A stretch of DNA of 16,130 bases from positions 1 through 16,130 of the forward strand of contig CAMQOJ010000034.1 in assembly GCA_947003375.1 (NCBI GenBank), in the 5' to 3' direction. Position numbers and translations under genes: made by a program. The notes below the pieces were generated by a model. The model had not been told where the DNA came from, searched no databases, and saw only the letters and a program-made list of their open reading frames with translations. This document shows, one piece after another, positions 1 to 6,239 of this stretch (position 1 is the first letter of the stretch; each line of letters opens with the position of its first letter). The DNA comes from an uncultured Lachnospiraceae bacterium (GTDB lineage: Bacteria > Bacillota > Clostridia > Lachnospirales > Lachnospiraceae).

Positions 1-34
1 TTCGTCGGCAGCGTCAGATGTGTATAAGAGACAG
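1..34 (+). other. Residual Nextera/Tn5 sequencing adapter (not genomic)
   Basis: Bases 2-34 match the Illumina Nextera read-1 transposase adapter, including the 19-bp Tn5 mosaic end AGATGTGTATAAGAGACAG at 16-34. This is library sequence left on the contig end. The reading frame of the first gene enters at 35, so nothing before that should be translated or used in searches. Confidence 0.97.
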
Positions 35-354
35 TATTGATGTACCATGAGAGCAACGGGACGCTGCGATGGTTCGCCGTGCTGGGCGCGTTGGCAGGGA
101 TGTTTTTCTATAGAAAAATCGTCAGCCCCCTGTTCGTAAAGTATGCTGCCCTGCTGCTTGCAAAGCTGCTGGGACTCCTGAAAAGGCTCCTGAAATGGCT
201 GTGGAAGCCCTTTGGCTTCGCGGGCAGGAAGACGGGGGGCGCGGTACATAGGGCCGGAGGGCACATAAGACGGCGGATGAGGAAAATGTGCCGGGCCGTA
301 AAATTACGGTTGACGTTTTTCGTGAAAGTATTTAAAATGAATCTAAAGGCGTGA
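35..354 (+). CDS. yabQ: YabQ-like spore cortex biosynthesis protein, 5'-truncated
   Basis: This is the C-terminal ~106 residues of a small basic membrane protein. It starts in the middle of the gene because the contig begins here; the TTG/ATG codons at 37-42 are internal, not real starts. The visible part begins with YHESNGTLRWF, then a hydrophobic stretch (FAVLGALAGMFFY), a second one (YAALLLAKLLGLL), and a strongly Arg/Lys-rich tail. YabQ is a membrane protein needed for spore cortex formation in Bacillus, and the family normally lies directly upstream of divIC, as here. The assignment rests on that context, the NGTLRWF-type segment, and the membrane-then-basic layout. The N-terminal membrane segments are missing. 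The gene ends 62 bp before the divIC-like start, so the two are probably cotranscribed. Confidence 0.75.
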
Positions 355-416
355 AGCGGCATCCTCCGGCAGCGGTTCCGGATGGCGGGATTGGACGCTG
401 GACGAGGGAGGTGCTT

Positions 417-728
417 ATGGCAAGAAGGCGGAGAATCGCATACAGGAAGAGGCAGCAGAACCGCTTCAGCATGTTCCTGGTGACGTTGGTGGTGGTGTTC
501 ATCTTGGTCCTGGTGGGTGTCAAGAGCATAGAGCTGCGGGACAAAATCGACGCAAAGAGGACGGAGGCCGCCCAGCTGGACGCTCAGATAGAGGCGGAGA
601 AGCAGCGTGCCCTGGAAATCGAGGCTCTGGGCAAGGAAATCCAGACCAAGGGATATATCGAGGATGTGGCCAGGGAGAAGCTTGGGCTTGTGTATGAGGA
701 TGAGATTCTTTTTAAACAGGACAAATAG
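417..728 (+). CDS. divIC: DivIC/FtsB-type septum formation initiator
   Basis: A 103-residue bitopic protein with a basic cytoplasmic N-terminus (MARRRRIAYRKRQQNR), one membrane segment (about residues 20-40, MFLVTLVVVFILVLVGV), and an extracytoplasmic coiled coil rich in E, A, L and Q (about 41-80). It ends in a region (YIEDVAREKLGLVYEDEILF) typical of the DivIC/FtsB family. Family members pair with FtsL-like proteins in the divisome at the septum. The ATG at 417 is preferred over an in-frame start at 351, because GGGAGG precedes it by five bases and because the longer version adds a proline-rich leader not expected in the family. The gene follows yabQ, as in Bacillus and Clostridia, and is closed by a hairpin terminator at 747-776. 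Confidence 0.85.
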   Translation: MARRRRIAYRKRQQNRFSMFLVTLVVVFILVLVGVKSIELRDKIDAKRTEAAQLDAQIEAEKQRALEIEALGKEIQTKGYIEDVAREKLGLVYEDEILFKQDK

Positions 729-746
729 GAAATGAAATGTGACATG

Positions 747-776
747 AGCGGGGAGCGATGGCTTTCCGCTTTTTTT
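747..776 (+). terminator. Intrinsic terminator after divIC
   Basis: A 10-bp stem (AGCGGGGAGC with GCTTTCCGCT, including two G-U pairs in RNA), a four-base GATG loop and then six T residues. It begins 18 bp after the divIC stop. Its T-tract runs straight into the first Spo0A-like box of the next promoter. Confidence 0.85.
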
Positions 777-842
777 GTCGCAAAACTTTAAGGGAGGAGA
801 TTTGCTTTTTTGACAAAAAATAGTGGATGGAGTTTCTATAAT
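774..842 (+). promoter_or_regulatory. Spo0A-type sigma-A promoter of spoIIE, 21-bp spacer
   Basis: A consensus -35 TTGACA (810-815) and a consensus -10 TATAAT (837-842) are separated by 21 bp, too far for ordinary sigma-A recognition. The Bacillus spoIIE and spoIIG promoters share this overlong spacing and depend on phosphorylated Spo0A. Two 0A-box-like sites are present: TTTGTCGCA at 774-782 (8 of 9 to TTTGTCRAA) and, on the - strand, TTTGTCAAA at 809-817 (9 of 9), which overlaps the -35. Spacing and boxes are seen directly; Spo0A control is inferred. Confidence 0.8.
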
Positions 843-885
843 GATATTTCGATAATAGAATCTCAGCGGAAAGGTGTGGACAGGC

Positions 886-2061
886 ATGAGGAGAAGGAAA
901 AGGGAGGAAAGGGAACTGCAGACGGCACAGGTATCGGATCTGTGTCGGCGCAGGCTCTTAGGGTATGCGGACAGCTTCCATGAGTTGGCCAGGAGCTATG
1001 ACCGGGAATTCGTTCCGGAGACGGATGACCGGGAAGCGGTCCTGGCACAGAGGAGGCTGTGGGAGAGCAGGCAGATCATCAGCGGCCATCTGGACGAGAT
1101 GGCGAAAATCATGACGGAGGCAGCTTGTGAGGTGCTGAGCTTCCATCCTATGGAGGGCAGGAAGAAGCGGCTGCTGACCCAGGCTTTAGCGGAGGAGGGG
1201 ATACAGGTGGAGAGCCCCCATTATCTGCCCAGGGAGGACGGCAGACAGGCCGTGGTGCTCACCATGAGCACCCAGAGAGGAGAGAAAGTGTCGGCGGAGG
1301 ATGCGGCGGACATGATTTCCGTGCTGCTGGACAGAAGACTCATGCCTGCCGCGAATACCCCCTATGTGGTGGAGCCGACCCCCCAGAGCTTCATCCTGGA
1401 AGAGGAGGCGGGATTCCTGGCTCTGACCGGATTTGCCAAGGCGGTGAAAGAGGGAGAGACCGTCTCCGGTGACAACTATGCCGTGGTAGAGCCGGGCAGG
1501 GGCAGAGTGACGGTGATGCTCTCGGACGGCACGGGATCGGGAGAAAGGGCGGGGAAGGACAGCGAGCGGGTGCTGGATTTGATGGAGAAGATGCTGGAGG
1601 CCGAATACGACATCGATGCCGCTATCAATATGGTGAATACGGCCCTGTTCGCCGCCGGGGAGGACATAAACCATCCCACGCTGGATATCTGCGACATCGA
1701 CCTGTATGAGGGCAGCTGCCAGATGCGGAAGGTGGGCGGCGCTGCCACCTTCCTGAAAAGGGCCCAGGAGGTGGAGCAGATGGAAATGGGAAATCTTCCC
1801 CTTGGCATTTTCGGGCAAATGGACATTCTGCCGGTGGAGAGGAAGCTTCAGGATGGGGATTACCTGGTCATGGTCTCCGATGGGGTGATGGATGCCTTTG
1901 GGGCGGAGTACGGGAATACCATGACCGATGTCATTGCCGGGATACAGGAGTGCAGTCCGACAGAGATTGCGGAGCGCCTGCTCCGGTTTTCCATCTGCGC
2001 CAGCGGAGGCAGAATCCGGGACGACATGACCATAGGCGTGATTGGCATATGGAAGACCTGA
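886..2061 (+). CDS. spoIIE: SpoIIE-family PP2C phosphatase lacking the membrane domain
   Basis: A 391-residue protein matching the cytoplasmic half of SpoIIE, the phosphatase that dephosphorylates SpoIIAA and so activates sigma-F in the forespore. Residues 1-185 resemble the regulatory/linker region; residues ~190-391 form the PP2C-type phosphatase. The metal-binding aspartates are in place: SGDNY (D196), SDGTGSG (D214), VSDGV (D332) and DDMT (D379/D380). Bacillus SpoIIE is about 827 residues with some ten N-terminal membrane helices. Here there are none, and an in-frame TAG at 856-858 with a promoter just upstream shows the short form is native to this locus. ATG 886 is chosen because AAAGG lies upstream at workable spacing; a GTG at 874 would sit on that site. 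Position between divIC and tilS and the Spo0A-like promoter support a sporulation role. Confidence 0.85.
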   Translation: MRRRKREERELQTAQVSDLCRRRLLGYADSFHELARSYDREFVPETDDREAVLAQRRLWESRQIISGHLDEMAKIMTEAACEVLSFHPMEGRKKRLLTQALAEEGIQVESPHYLPREDGRQAVVLTMSTQRGEKVSAEDAADMISVLLDRRLMPAANTPYVVEPTPQSFILEEEAGFLALTGFAKAVKEGETVSGDNYAVVEPGRGRVTVMLSDGTGSGERAGKDSERVLDLMEKMLEAEYDIDAAINMVNTALFAAGEDINHPTLDICDIDLYEGSCQMRKVGGAATFLKRAQEVEQMEMGNLPLGIFGQMDILPVERKLQDGDYLVMVSDGVMDAFGAEYGNTMTDVIAGIQECSPTEIAERLLRFSICASGGRIRDDMTIGVIGIWKT

Positions 2062-2067
2062 TTTTTC

Positions 2068-2095
2068 CAGGAACATTTGACTTTTTTCCTGTTTT
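2068..2095 (+). terminator. Weak terminator-like hairpin after spoIIE
   Basis: CAGGAA (2068-2073) pairs with TTCCTG (2086-2091) over a 12-base loop and is followed by TTTT. The stem is short, the loop is large, and the hairpin overlaps the -35 of the candidate tilS promoter, so termination would be partial at best. Confidence 0.3.
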
Positions 2096-2105
2096 GGGAT
2101 AAGAT
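2077..2105 (+). promoter_or_regulatory. Candidate sigma-A promoter for tilS
   Basis: TTGACT (2077-2082), a 17-bp spacer and TAAGAT (2100-2105) form a near-consensus promoter. Transcription would begin about 2111-2113, on or next to the tilS ATG, which would leave essentially no leader. Confidence 0.5.
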
Positions 2106-2112
2106 TTGATGC

Positions 2113-3630
2113 ATGGGAATCAGGGAAGAGACGGAAAAAAAGGTATTTGCCTATATAGAGGAGTACGGCATGATTTCGCCCGGGGACAAAATCGTGGCCG
2201 GGGTATCCGGCGGGGCGGATTCGATGTGCCTGTTTCGGCTGCTTTTGGCCTACAGGGAGAGGGTGGCGTTTTCGCTGTCGGTGGCCCATGTGAACCATGG
2301 GCTGCGCCGGGATGCGGGGGAGGACGCCCGATATGTGGAGGAGTCGTGCGGACAGGAGGGCATCCCCTTTTTCCTGACGGAAAGCGATGTGCACAGGGTA
2401 GCGGCACTGGAAAATTGCTCTGAGGAGGACGCAGGCAGACGGATTCGCTACAGGGCCTTTCGGGAGGCGGCAGAGAAGATGGGAGCGGGAAAGGTGGCCG
2501 TGGCCCACAACAGCGACGACAATGCGGAGACCATGCTGTTCCATCTGTTTCGGGGCAGCGGCCTGCGGGGCATCAGCGGCATCGCTCCCCTGCGTCCGGA
2601 TGAGGGCGGGCCGTGGATTCTGCGGCCCATCTTATGCCTGGAGCGCCGGGAGGTGGAGGCGTATCTAAGGGAGCTGGGGATATCCTGGCGCAGGGACAGC
2701 ACCAATGAGGGGGATGGTTACAGCAGAAATCGTATCCGCCACCATATCCTGCCCTATGCCGGGCAGGAGGTGTCTGGGGCCGTGGGCCATATGCTCCGGA
2801 CGGCCCGGCTCCTCCAGGAGGCGGAAAGCTACCTACGGCAGCAGACCCGGGAGGCCCTGGAGCAGTGTGTGGCATCCGGCGGGGAAGGACGCTGTCTGGT
2901 GGATGTGGCCGCCTTTCAGCGTTTCCACAATGCCCTGCGGGGGAGGATGCTGCTGGAACTGCTGGGGAGTCTGTCTCCTACGGGGAAGGACATCCTGTCC
3001 GTACATGTCCGGGATGCACTGGCCCTGTTCGAGAGAGAAGGAAACAGATATATCACCCTGCCCTTTGGCATCACGGCCAGGCGACAGTACGGTCAGGTGG
3101 TGCTGGAGCGCATGGAGACGGCGGAGCGGACAGAAGCGCCCCCGCCCGGGGACGAACAGGCGACCTGGCGGCAGGAGCCTGAGGAGGTGCTTCTGACGGA
3201 GGAACTGTTCCAAAGGCCCGCGCGCGTATTGCTGGGCAGCCAGGGAGAGCTGGAGTTTTCAGCTTTCTTCATAAAAAAAGAATGGGAAGTTCCCAAAAAT
3301 CGGTATACGAAATGGTTCGACTATGATAAAATGGAAGAACGCGCAGTCATCCGCTGCCGGGAGCAGGGAGACTACCTCACCATAGCCCGGGGGGCCGGGA
3401 GCATGGCGCACAAGTCTCTGAAGGATTACATGATCTCGGAAAAGATACCAAGGCAGCTCAGAGACCGGATACCAGTGGTGGCCCTGGGGAACCATGTGCT
3501 GTGGCTGGTGGGCTGGCGGATCGGCGAGGCCTTCAAGGTGAGCGGGGACACGGAGCGCGTGCTGCAGGTGAGGCTGATAAGACAAAACGAAGAGAGCGGA
3601 ACGGAGGAGAAAGATGTCGGAGCACATTAA
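2113..3630 (+). CDS. tilS: tRNA(Ile)-lysidine synthase
   Basis: A 505-residue ATP-dependent ligase that attaches lysine to C34 of tRNA-Ile(CAU), changing its decoding from AUG to AUA. The PP-loop motif SGGADS is at residues 32-37. The N-terminal Rossmann-like domain continues with VAHVNHGLR, HNSDDNAETML and LRPILCL, and a C-terminal TilS domain is present (about residues 400-490, AVIRCREQGDYL to VLWLVGWRIGEAF). Length fits Bacillus-type TilS. ATG 2113 is chosen because other Firmicutes TilS have about 20-30 residues before the PP-loop. It has no good Shine-Dalgarno, whereas an in-frame ATG at 2170 has GAGGAG six bases upstream and cannot be excluded. The gene overlaps hpt by 17 bp, so the two are cotranscribed and likely translationally coupled, as in the conserved tilS-hpt-ftsH cluster. 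Confidence 0.95.
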   Translation: MGIREETEKKVFAYIEEYGMISPGDKIVAGVSGGADSMCLFRLLLAYRERVAFSLSVAHVNHGLRRDAGEDARYVEESCGQEGIPFFLTESDVHRVAALENCSEEDAGRRIRYRAFREAAEKMGAGKVAVAHNSDDNAETMLFHLFRGSGLRGISGIAPLRPDEGGPWILRPILCLERREVEAYLRELGISWRRDSTNEGDGYSRNRIRHHILPYAGQEVSGAVGHMLRTARLLQEAESYLRQQTREALEQCVASGGEGRCLVDVAAFQRFHNALRGRMLLELLGSLSPTGKDILSVHVRDALALFEREGNRYITLPFGITARRQYGQVVLERMETAERTEAPPPGDEQATWRQEPEEVLLTEELFQRPARVLLGSQGELEFSAFFIKKEWEVPKNRYTKWFDYDKMEERAVIRCREQGDYLTIARGAGSMAHKSLKDYMISEKIPRQLRDRIPVVALGNHVLWLVGWRIGEAFKVSGDTERVLQVRLIRQNEESGTEEKDVGAH

Positions 3631-4144
3631 CGTACTTTTGCCGGAAGAGGAAGTGGACGCAAGGATCCAGGCCATGGGGGAACAGATCAGCAGGGACTAC
3701 GCGGGGAAGCAGGTACACCTGATCTGCGTGCTGAAGGGCGGGAGCTTCTTCCTGTGCGAGCTTGCGAAGAGGATCACGGTGCCGGTGTCCCTGGATTTCA
3801 TGTCGGTGTCCAGCTACGGAGGGGGCACCGAGTCCAAGGGCGTGGTGAAGATAGTAAAGGATCTGGACGAATCAATCCGGGACAAGGACGTGCTGGTGGT
3901 GGAGGACATCGTGGACAGCGGAAGGACCTTAAGCTACCTGCTGGAGATGCTCAGGAACAGAGGGCCTAAGTCCCTGCGCCTGTGCACGCTGCTGGACAAG
4001 CCGGACAGGCGCGTGGTGGATGTGGACGTGGACTATACAGGATTCCAGATTCCGGACAGGTTCGTGGTGGGCTATGGCCTGGACTATGACCAGAGATACC
4101 GCAACCTTCCATACATCGGCATTGTGGAGTTCGATGAGGCGTGA
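3614..4144 (+). CDS. hpt: Hypoxanthine phosphoribosyltransferase
   Basis: A 176-residue type-I phosphoribosyltransferase that converts hypoxanthine (and usually guanine) plus PRPP to IMP or GMP in purine salvage. The PRPP-binding loop VVEDIVDSGRT lies at residues 95-105. VLKGGSFF (about 39-46) is the early PPi-binding loop, and IPDRFVVGYGLDYDQRYRNLPYIG near the C-terminus carries the family's purine-binding and closing segments. GGAGGAG lies just ahead of ATG 3614, inside the tilS end. Order and overlap match the Bacillus tilS-hprT-ftsH arrangement. Full length, with no unusual residues noted. Confidence 0.96.
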   Translation: MSEHINVLLPEEEVDARIQAMGEQISRDYAGKQVHLICVLKGGSFFLCELAKRITVPVSLDFMSVSSYGGGTESKGVVKIVKDLDESIRDKDVLVVEDIVDSGRTLSYLLEMLRNRGPKSLRLCTLLDKPDRRVVDVDVDYTGFQIPDRFVVGYGLDYDQRYRNLPYIGIVEFDEA

Positions 4145-4157
4145 CGGGAAGGACGGG

Positions 4158-4181
4158 ATGAACAGGAGGCTTGCAAGTTGA
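4158..4181 (+). CDS. Possible seven-codon leader ORF overlapping the ftsH start
   Basis: ATG 4158 opens a frame MNRRLAS that stops at TGA 4179-4181, so its stop overlaps the ftsH TTG start (4178-4180). GGGAAGG precedes it by five bases, a good ribosome site, and the frame runs over the ftsH Shine-Dalgarno AGGAGG (4164-4169). It could couple or tune ftsH translation, or be chance; the size prevents any conservation argument from one sequence. Confidence 0.3.
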   Translation: MNRRLAS

Positions 4182-6007
4182 GGCAGAATAGCAGAGGATT
4201 CAATTCATATTTCATATTCATCATCCTGCTCCTGATGGGAGTGGCGCTGCTGACATCCATGAACGGCTCGGAGGAGGCGTATACGAAGGAGCAGTTCATC
4301 GCGGACATGGAGGCGGACAGGGTATCGGAGGTGGTGGTCAGGCCCAACAGCGAGGTGCCCACGGGATACCTGGCCGTGGAGCTAAAGAGCGGCGCGGAGC
4401 GGAAGCTGTACGTGACGGACATCGGGGAGGCGGAGGCCCTGGTCAGGGACCACGGGTTCGACCCGGTGGTGAAGGACGTGCCCAGGGAGGGGTGGGTGCT
4501 GACCACTTTGGTGCCCATGCTGATCGTGCTGGCGGTGGGCATCTTCCTGTTCATGATGATCAACGCCCAGAATGCCGCCGGCGGCAACGGCAAGATGATG
4601 AACTTCGGCAAGAGCCGGGCCAGGCTATCCATGGGGGACAAGAACATCACCTTTGAGCAGGTGGCCGGGCTGAAGGAGGAGAAGGAGGAGCTGGAGGAGA
4701 TCGTGGATTTCCTGAAGGATCCGGGCAAATATATCAAGGTGGGGGCCAGGATCCCCAAGGGCGTGCTCTTAGAGGGCCCTCCCGGGACGGGCAAGACATT
4801 GCTGGCAAAGGCTGTGGCCGGGGAGGCCGGGGTGCCCTTCTTCAGCATATCCGGCTCCGATTTCGTGGAGATGTTCGTAGGCGTGGGCGCTTCCCGTGTC
4901 CGTGACCTGTTCGAGGAGGCCAAGAAGAACGCCCCCTGCATCGTGTTCATCGATGAAATCGACGCGGTGGCCAGGCGGCGGGGCACCGGCATGGGCGGCG
5001 GCCACGACGAGAGGGAGCAGACCCTGAACCAGCTGCTGGTGGAGATGGACGGCTTCGGTGTCAACGAGGGCATCATCGTCATGGCGGCCACCAACCGGGT
5101 GGACATCCTAGATCCCGCCATCCTGCGCCCCGGGCGCTTCGACAGGAAGGTGGCCGTGGGTACGCCGGACGTCAGCGGCAGGGAGGACATCCTGAAGGTG
5201 CACTCCAAAAACAAGCCTCTGGCGGAGGACGTGGACCTGAAGCAGCTGGCCCAGACCACGGCGGGCTTCACCGGGGCCGACCTGGAGAACCTGATGAACG
5301 AGGCGGCCATCAACGCGGCCAAGAAGGGCAAGGGCTTCGTGGCGGAGGAGGACGTGGAGAAGGCCTTCGTCAAGGTGGGCATCGGCGCGGAGAAGAAGAG
5401 CCGGGTGGTCTCCGACAAGGAGAAGCGCATCACGGCCTACCATGAGGCCGGACACGCCATCCTGTTCCATGTGCTGCCGGACGTAGGGCCTGTGTATACG
5501 GTGTCCATCATCCCTACGGGCGCAGGCGCGGCGGGCTATACCATGCCCCTGCCGGACAAGGACGAGATGTTCCTGACCAAAGGGCAGATGCTCCAGGAAA
5601 TCATGGTCTCCCTGGGAGGGCGCATCGCGGAGCAGATCATCTTCCAGGACATCACCACCGGAGCCTCCAGCGACATCAAGAAGGCCACCAAGGTGGCCAG
5701 GCGGATGGTGACGCGCTTCGGCATGTCGGACAATATCGGCGTCATCTGCTATGACGATGACGACGACGAAGTCTTCATAGGCCGGGATCTGGCACATGCG
5801 AAGGGCCACAGCGAGGCCGTCTCCGGCGAGATCGACAGGGAAGTGAAGGCCATCATCGACGAGTGCTACGCCAAGGCGAAGGAGATCATCCTGGCCAGGG
5901 AGGATGTGCTCCACGGCTGCGCGAAGCTGTTGCTGGAAAAGGAGAGGATCGGCAGAGAGGAGTTCGAGGCGCTCTTCCCGGAGGGGGAGGGGACTCTGGA
6001 GGCATAG
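4178..6007 (+). CDS. ftsH: ATP-dependent zinc metalloprotease FtsH
   Basis: A 609-residue membrane-bound AAA+ protease for quality control of membrane and regulatory proteins. An N-terminal membrane helix (about residues 9-28), a ~75-residue extracytoplasmic domain and a second helix (about 109-128) precede the AAA module. Walker A is GPPGTGKT at 200-207, Walker B is CIVFIDEID, and the SRH region is AATNRVDILDPAILRPGRFDR. The zinc site HEAGH is at 422-426. An acidic run (DDDDDE) lies about 80-100 residues before the C-terminus. The start is TTG: it is the only start codon between an in-frame stop (the hpt TGA at 4142-4144) and the first helix, and AGGAGG sits eight bases before it. Last gene of the tilS-hpt-ftsH run, 33 bp after hpt. 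Confidence 0.97.
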   Translation: MRQNSRGFNSYFIFIILLLMGVALLTSMNGSEEAYTKEQFIADMEADRVSEVVVRPNSEVPTGYLAVELKSGAERKLYVTDIGEAEALVRDHGFDPVVKDVPREGWVLTTLVPMLIVLAVGIFLFMMINAQNAAGGNGKMMNFGKSRARLSMGDKNITFEQVAGLKEEKEELEEIVDFLKDPGKYIKVGARIPKGVLLEGPPGTGKTLLAKAVAGEAGVPFFSISGSDFVEMFVGVGASRVRDLFEEAKKNAPCIVFIDEIDAVARRRGTGMGGGHDEREQTLNQLLVEMDGFGVNEGIIVMAATNRVDILDPAILRPGRFDRKVAVGTPDVSGREDILKVHSKNKPLAEDVDLKQLAQTTAGFTGADLENLMNEAAINAAKKGKGFVAEEDVEKAFVKVGIGAEKKSRVVSDKEKRITAYHEAGHAILFHVLPDVGPVYTVSIIPTGAGAAGYTMPLPDKDEMFLTKGQMLQEIMVSLGGRIAEQIIFQDITTGASSDIKKATKVARRMVTRFGMSDNIGVICYDDDDDEVFIGRDLAHAKGHSEAVSGEIDREVKAIIDECYAKAKEIILAREDVLHGCAKLLLEKERIGREEFEALFPEGEGTLEA

Positions 6008-6068
6008 GACATATACAAAATAGACAAAAAAAGGATGCATTCTTCGTCAAATTTGTTGGTTTTGGGAG

Positions 6069-6097
6069 TTGGCAAAACGGGGTCCAGATGGTATTAT
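6069..6097 (+). promoter_or_regulatory. Orphan promoter candidate between ftsH and MATE
   Basis: TTGGCA (6069-6074), a 17-bp spacer and TATTAT (6092-6097), each 5 of 6 to consensus; an overlapping TATAAT sits at 6095-6100. No + strand gene follows before the terminator at 6161-6193. Confidence 0.4.
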
Positions 6098-6103
6098 AAT
6101 ACT

Positions 6104-6193
6104 CGTAACCCCCAATACATTATATAGTTTTTGCTATACCCCATAAGAAATACCTTCTCTAAAAAGGACAGTCACCCCATGGCTGTCCTTTTT
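6104..6193 (+). ncRNA. Candidate ~90-nt small RNA (promoter-to-terminator transcript)
   Basis: The segment lies between a promoter-like pair (6069-6097) and a strong hairpin terminator (6161-6193), with no start codon opening a real frame. It contains a small internal hairpin (TATAG and CTATA around 6122-6137). It could equally be the unused tail of ftsH; no known RNA family was recognised. Confidence 0.25.
6161..6193. terminator. Bidirectional terminator shared by ftsH and the MATE gene
   Basis: AAAAAGGACAG (6161-6171) and CTGTCCTTTTT (6183-6193) form a perfect 11-bp inverted repeat around an 11-base loop. A T-run follows the stem on + and, by symmetry, on -. It lies between two convergent genes, ftsH on + and the MATE gene ending at 6240 on -. 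Confidence 0.85.
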
Positions 6194-6239
6194 ACATGCC
6201 CGGATTCGTGTGCCTGTCCGGGATATTTGCCTGTCCGGC

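Noticed and set aside
16..34. Tn5 mosaic end as evidence of a natural transposon
   Set aside because: It is the inner part of the full Nextera adapter at the very end of the contig.
1186..2544. Long - strand frame (452 codons) across spoIIE and tilS
   Set aside because: It spans two well-supported genes on the other strand, has no recognisable motif, and its promoter side lies inside tilS.
4084..5433. Serine-rich - strand frame (449 codons) under ftsH and hpt
   Set aside because: Composition is the reverse-complement of Glu/Asp/Lys-rich FtsH codons; no motif and no ribosome site.
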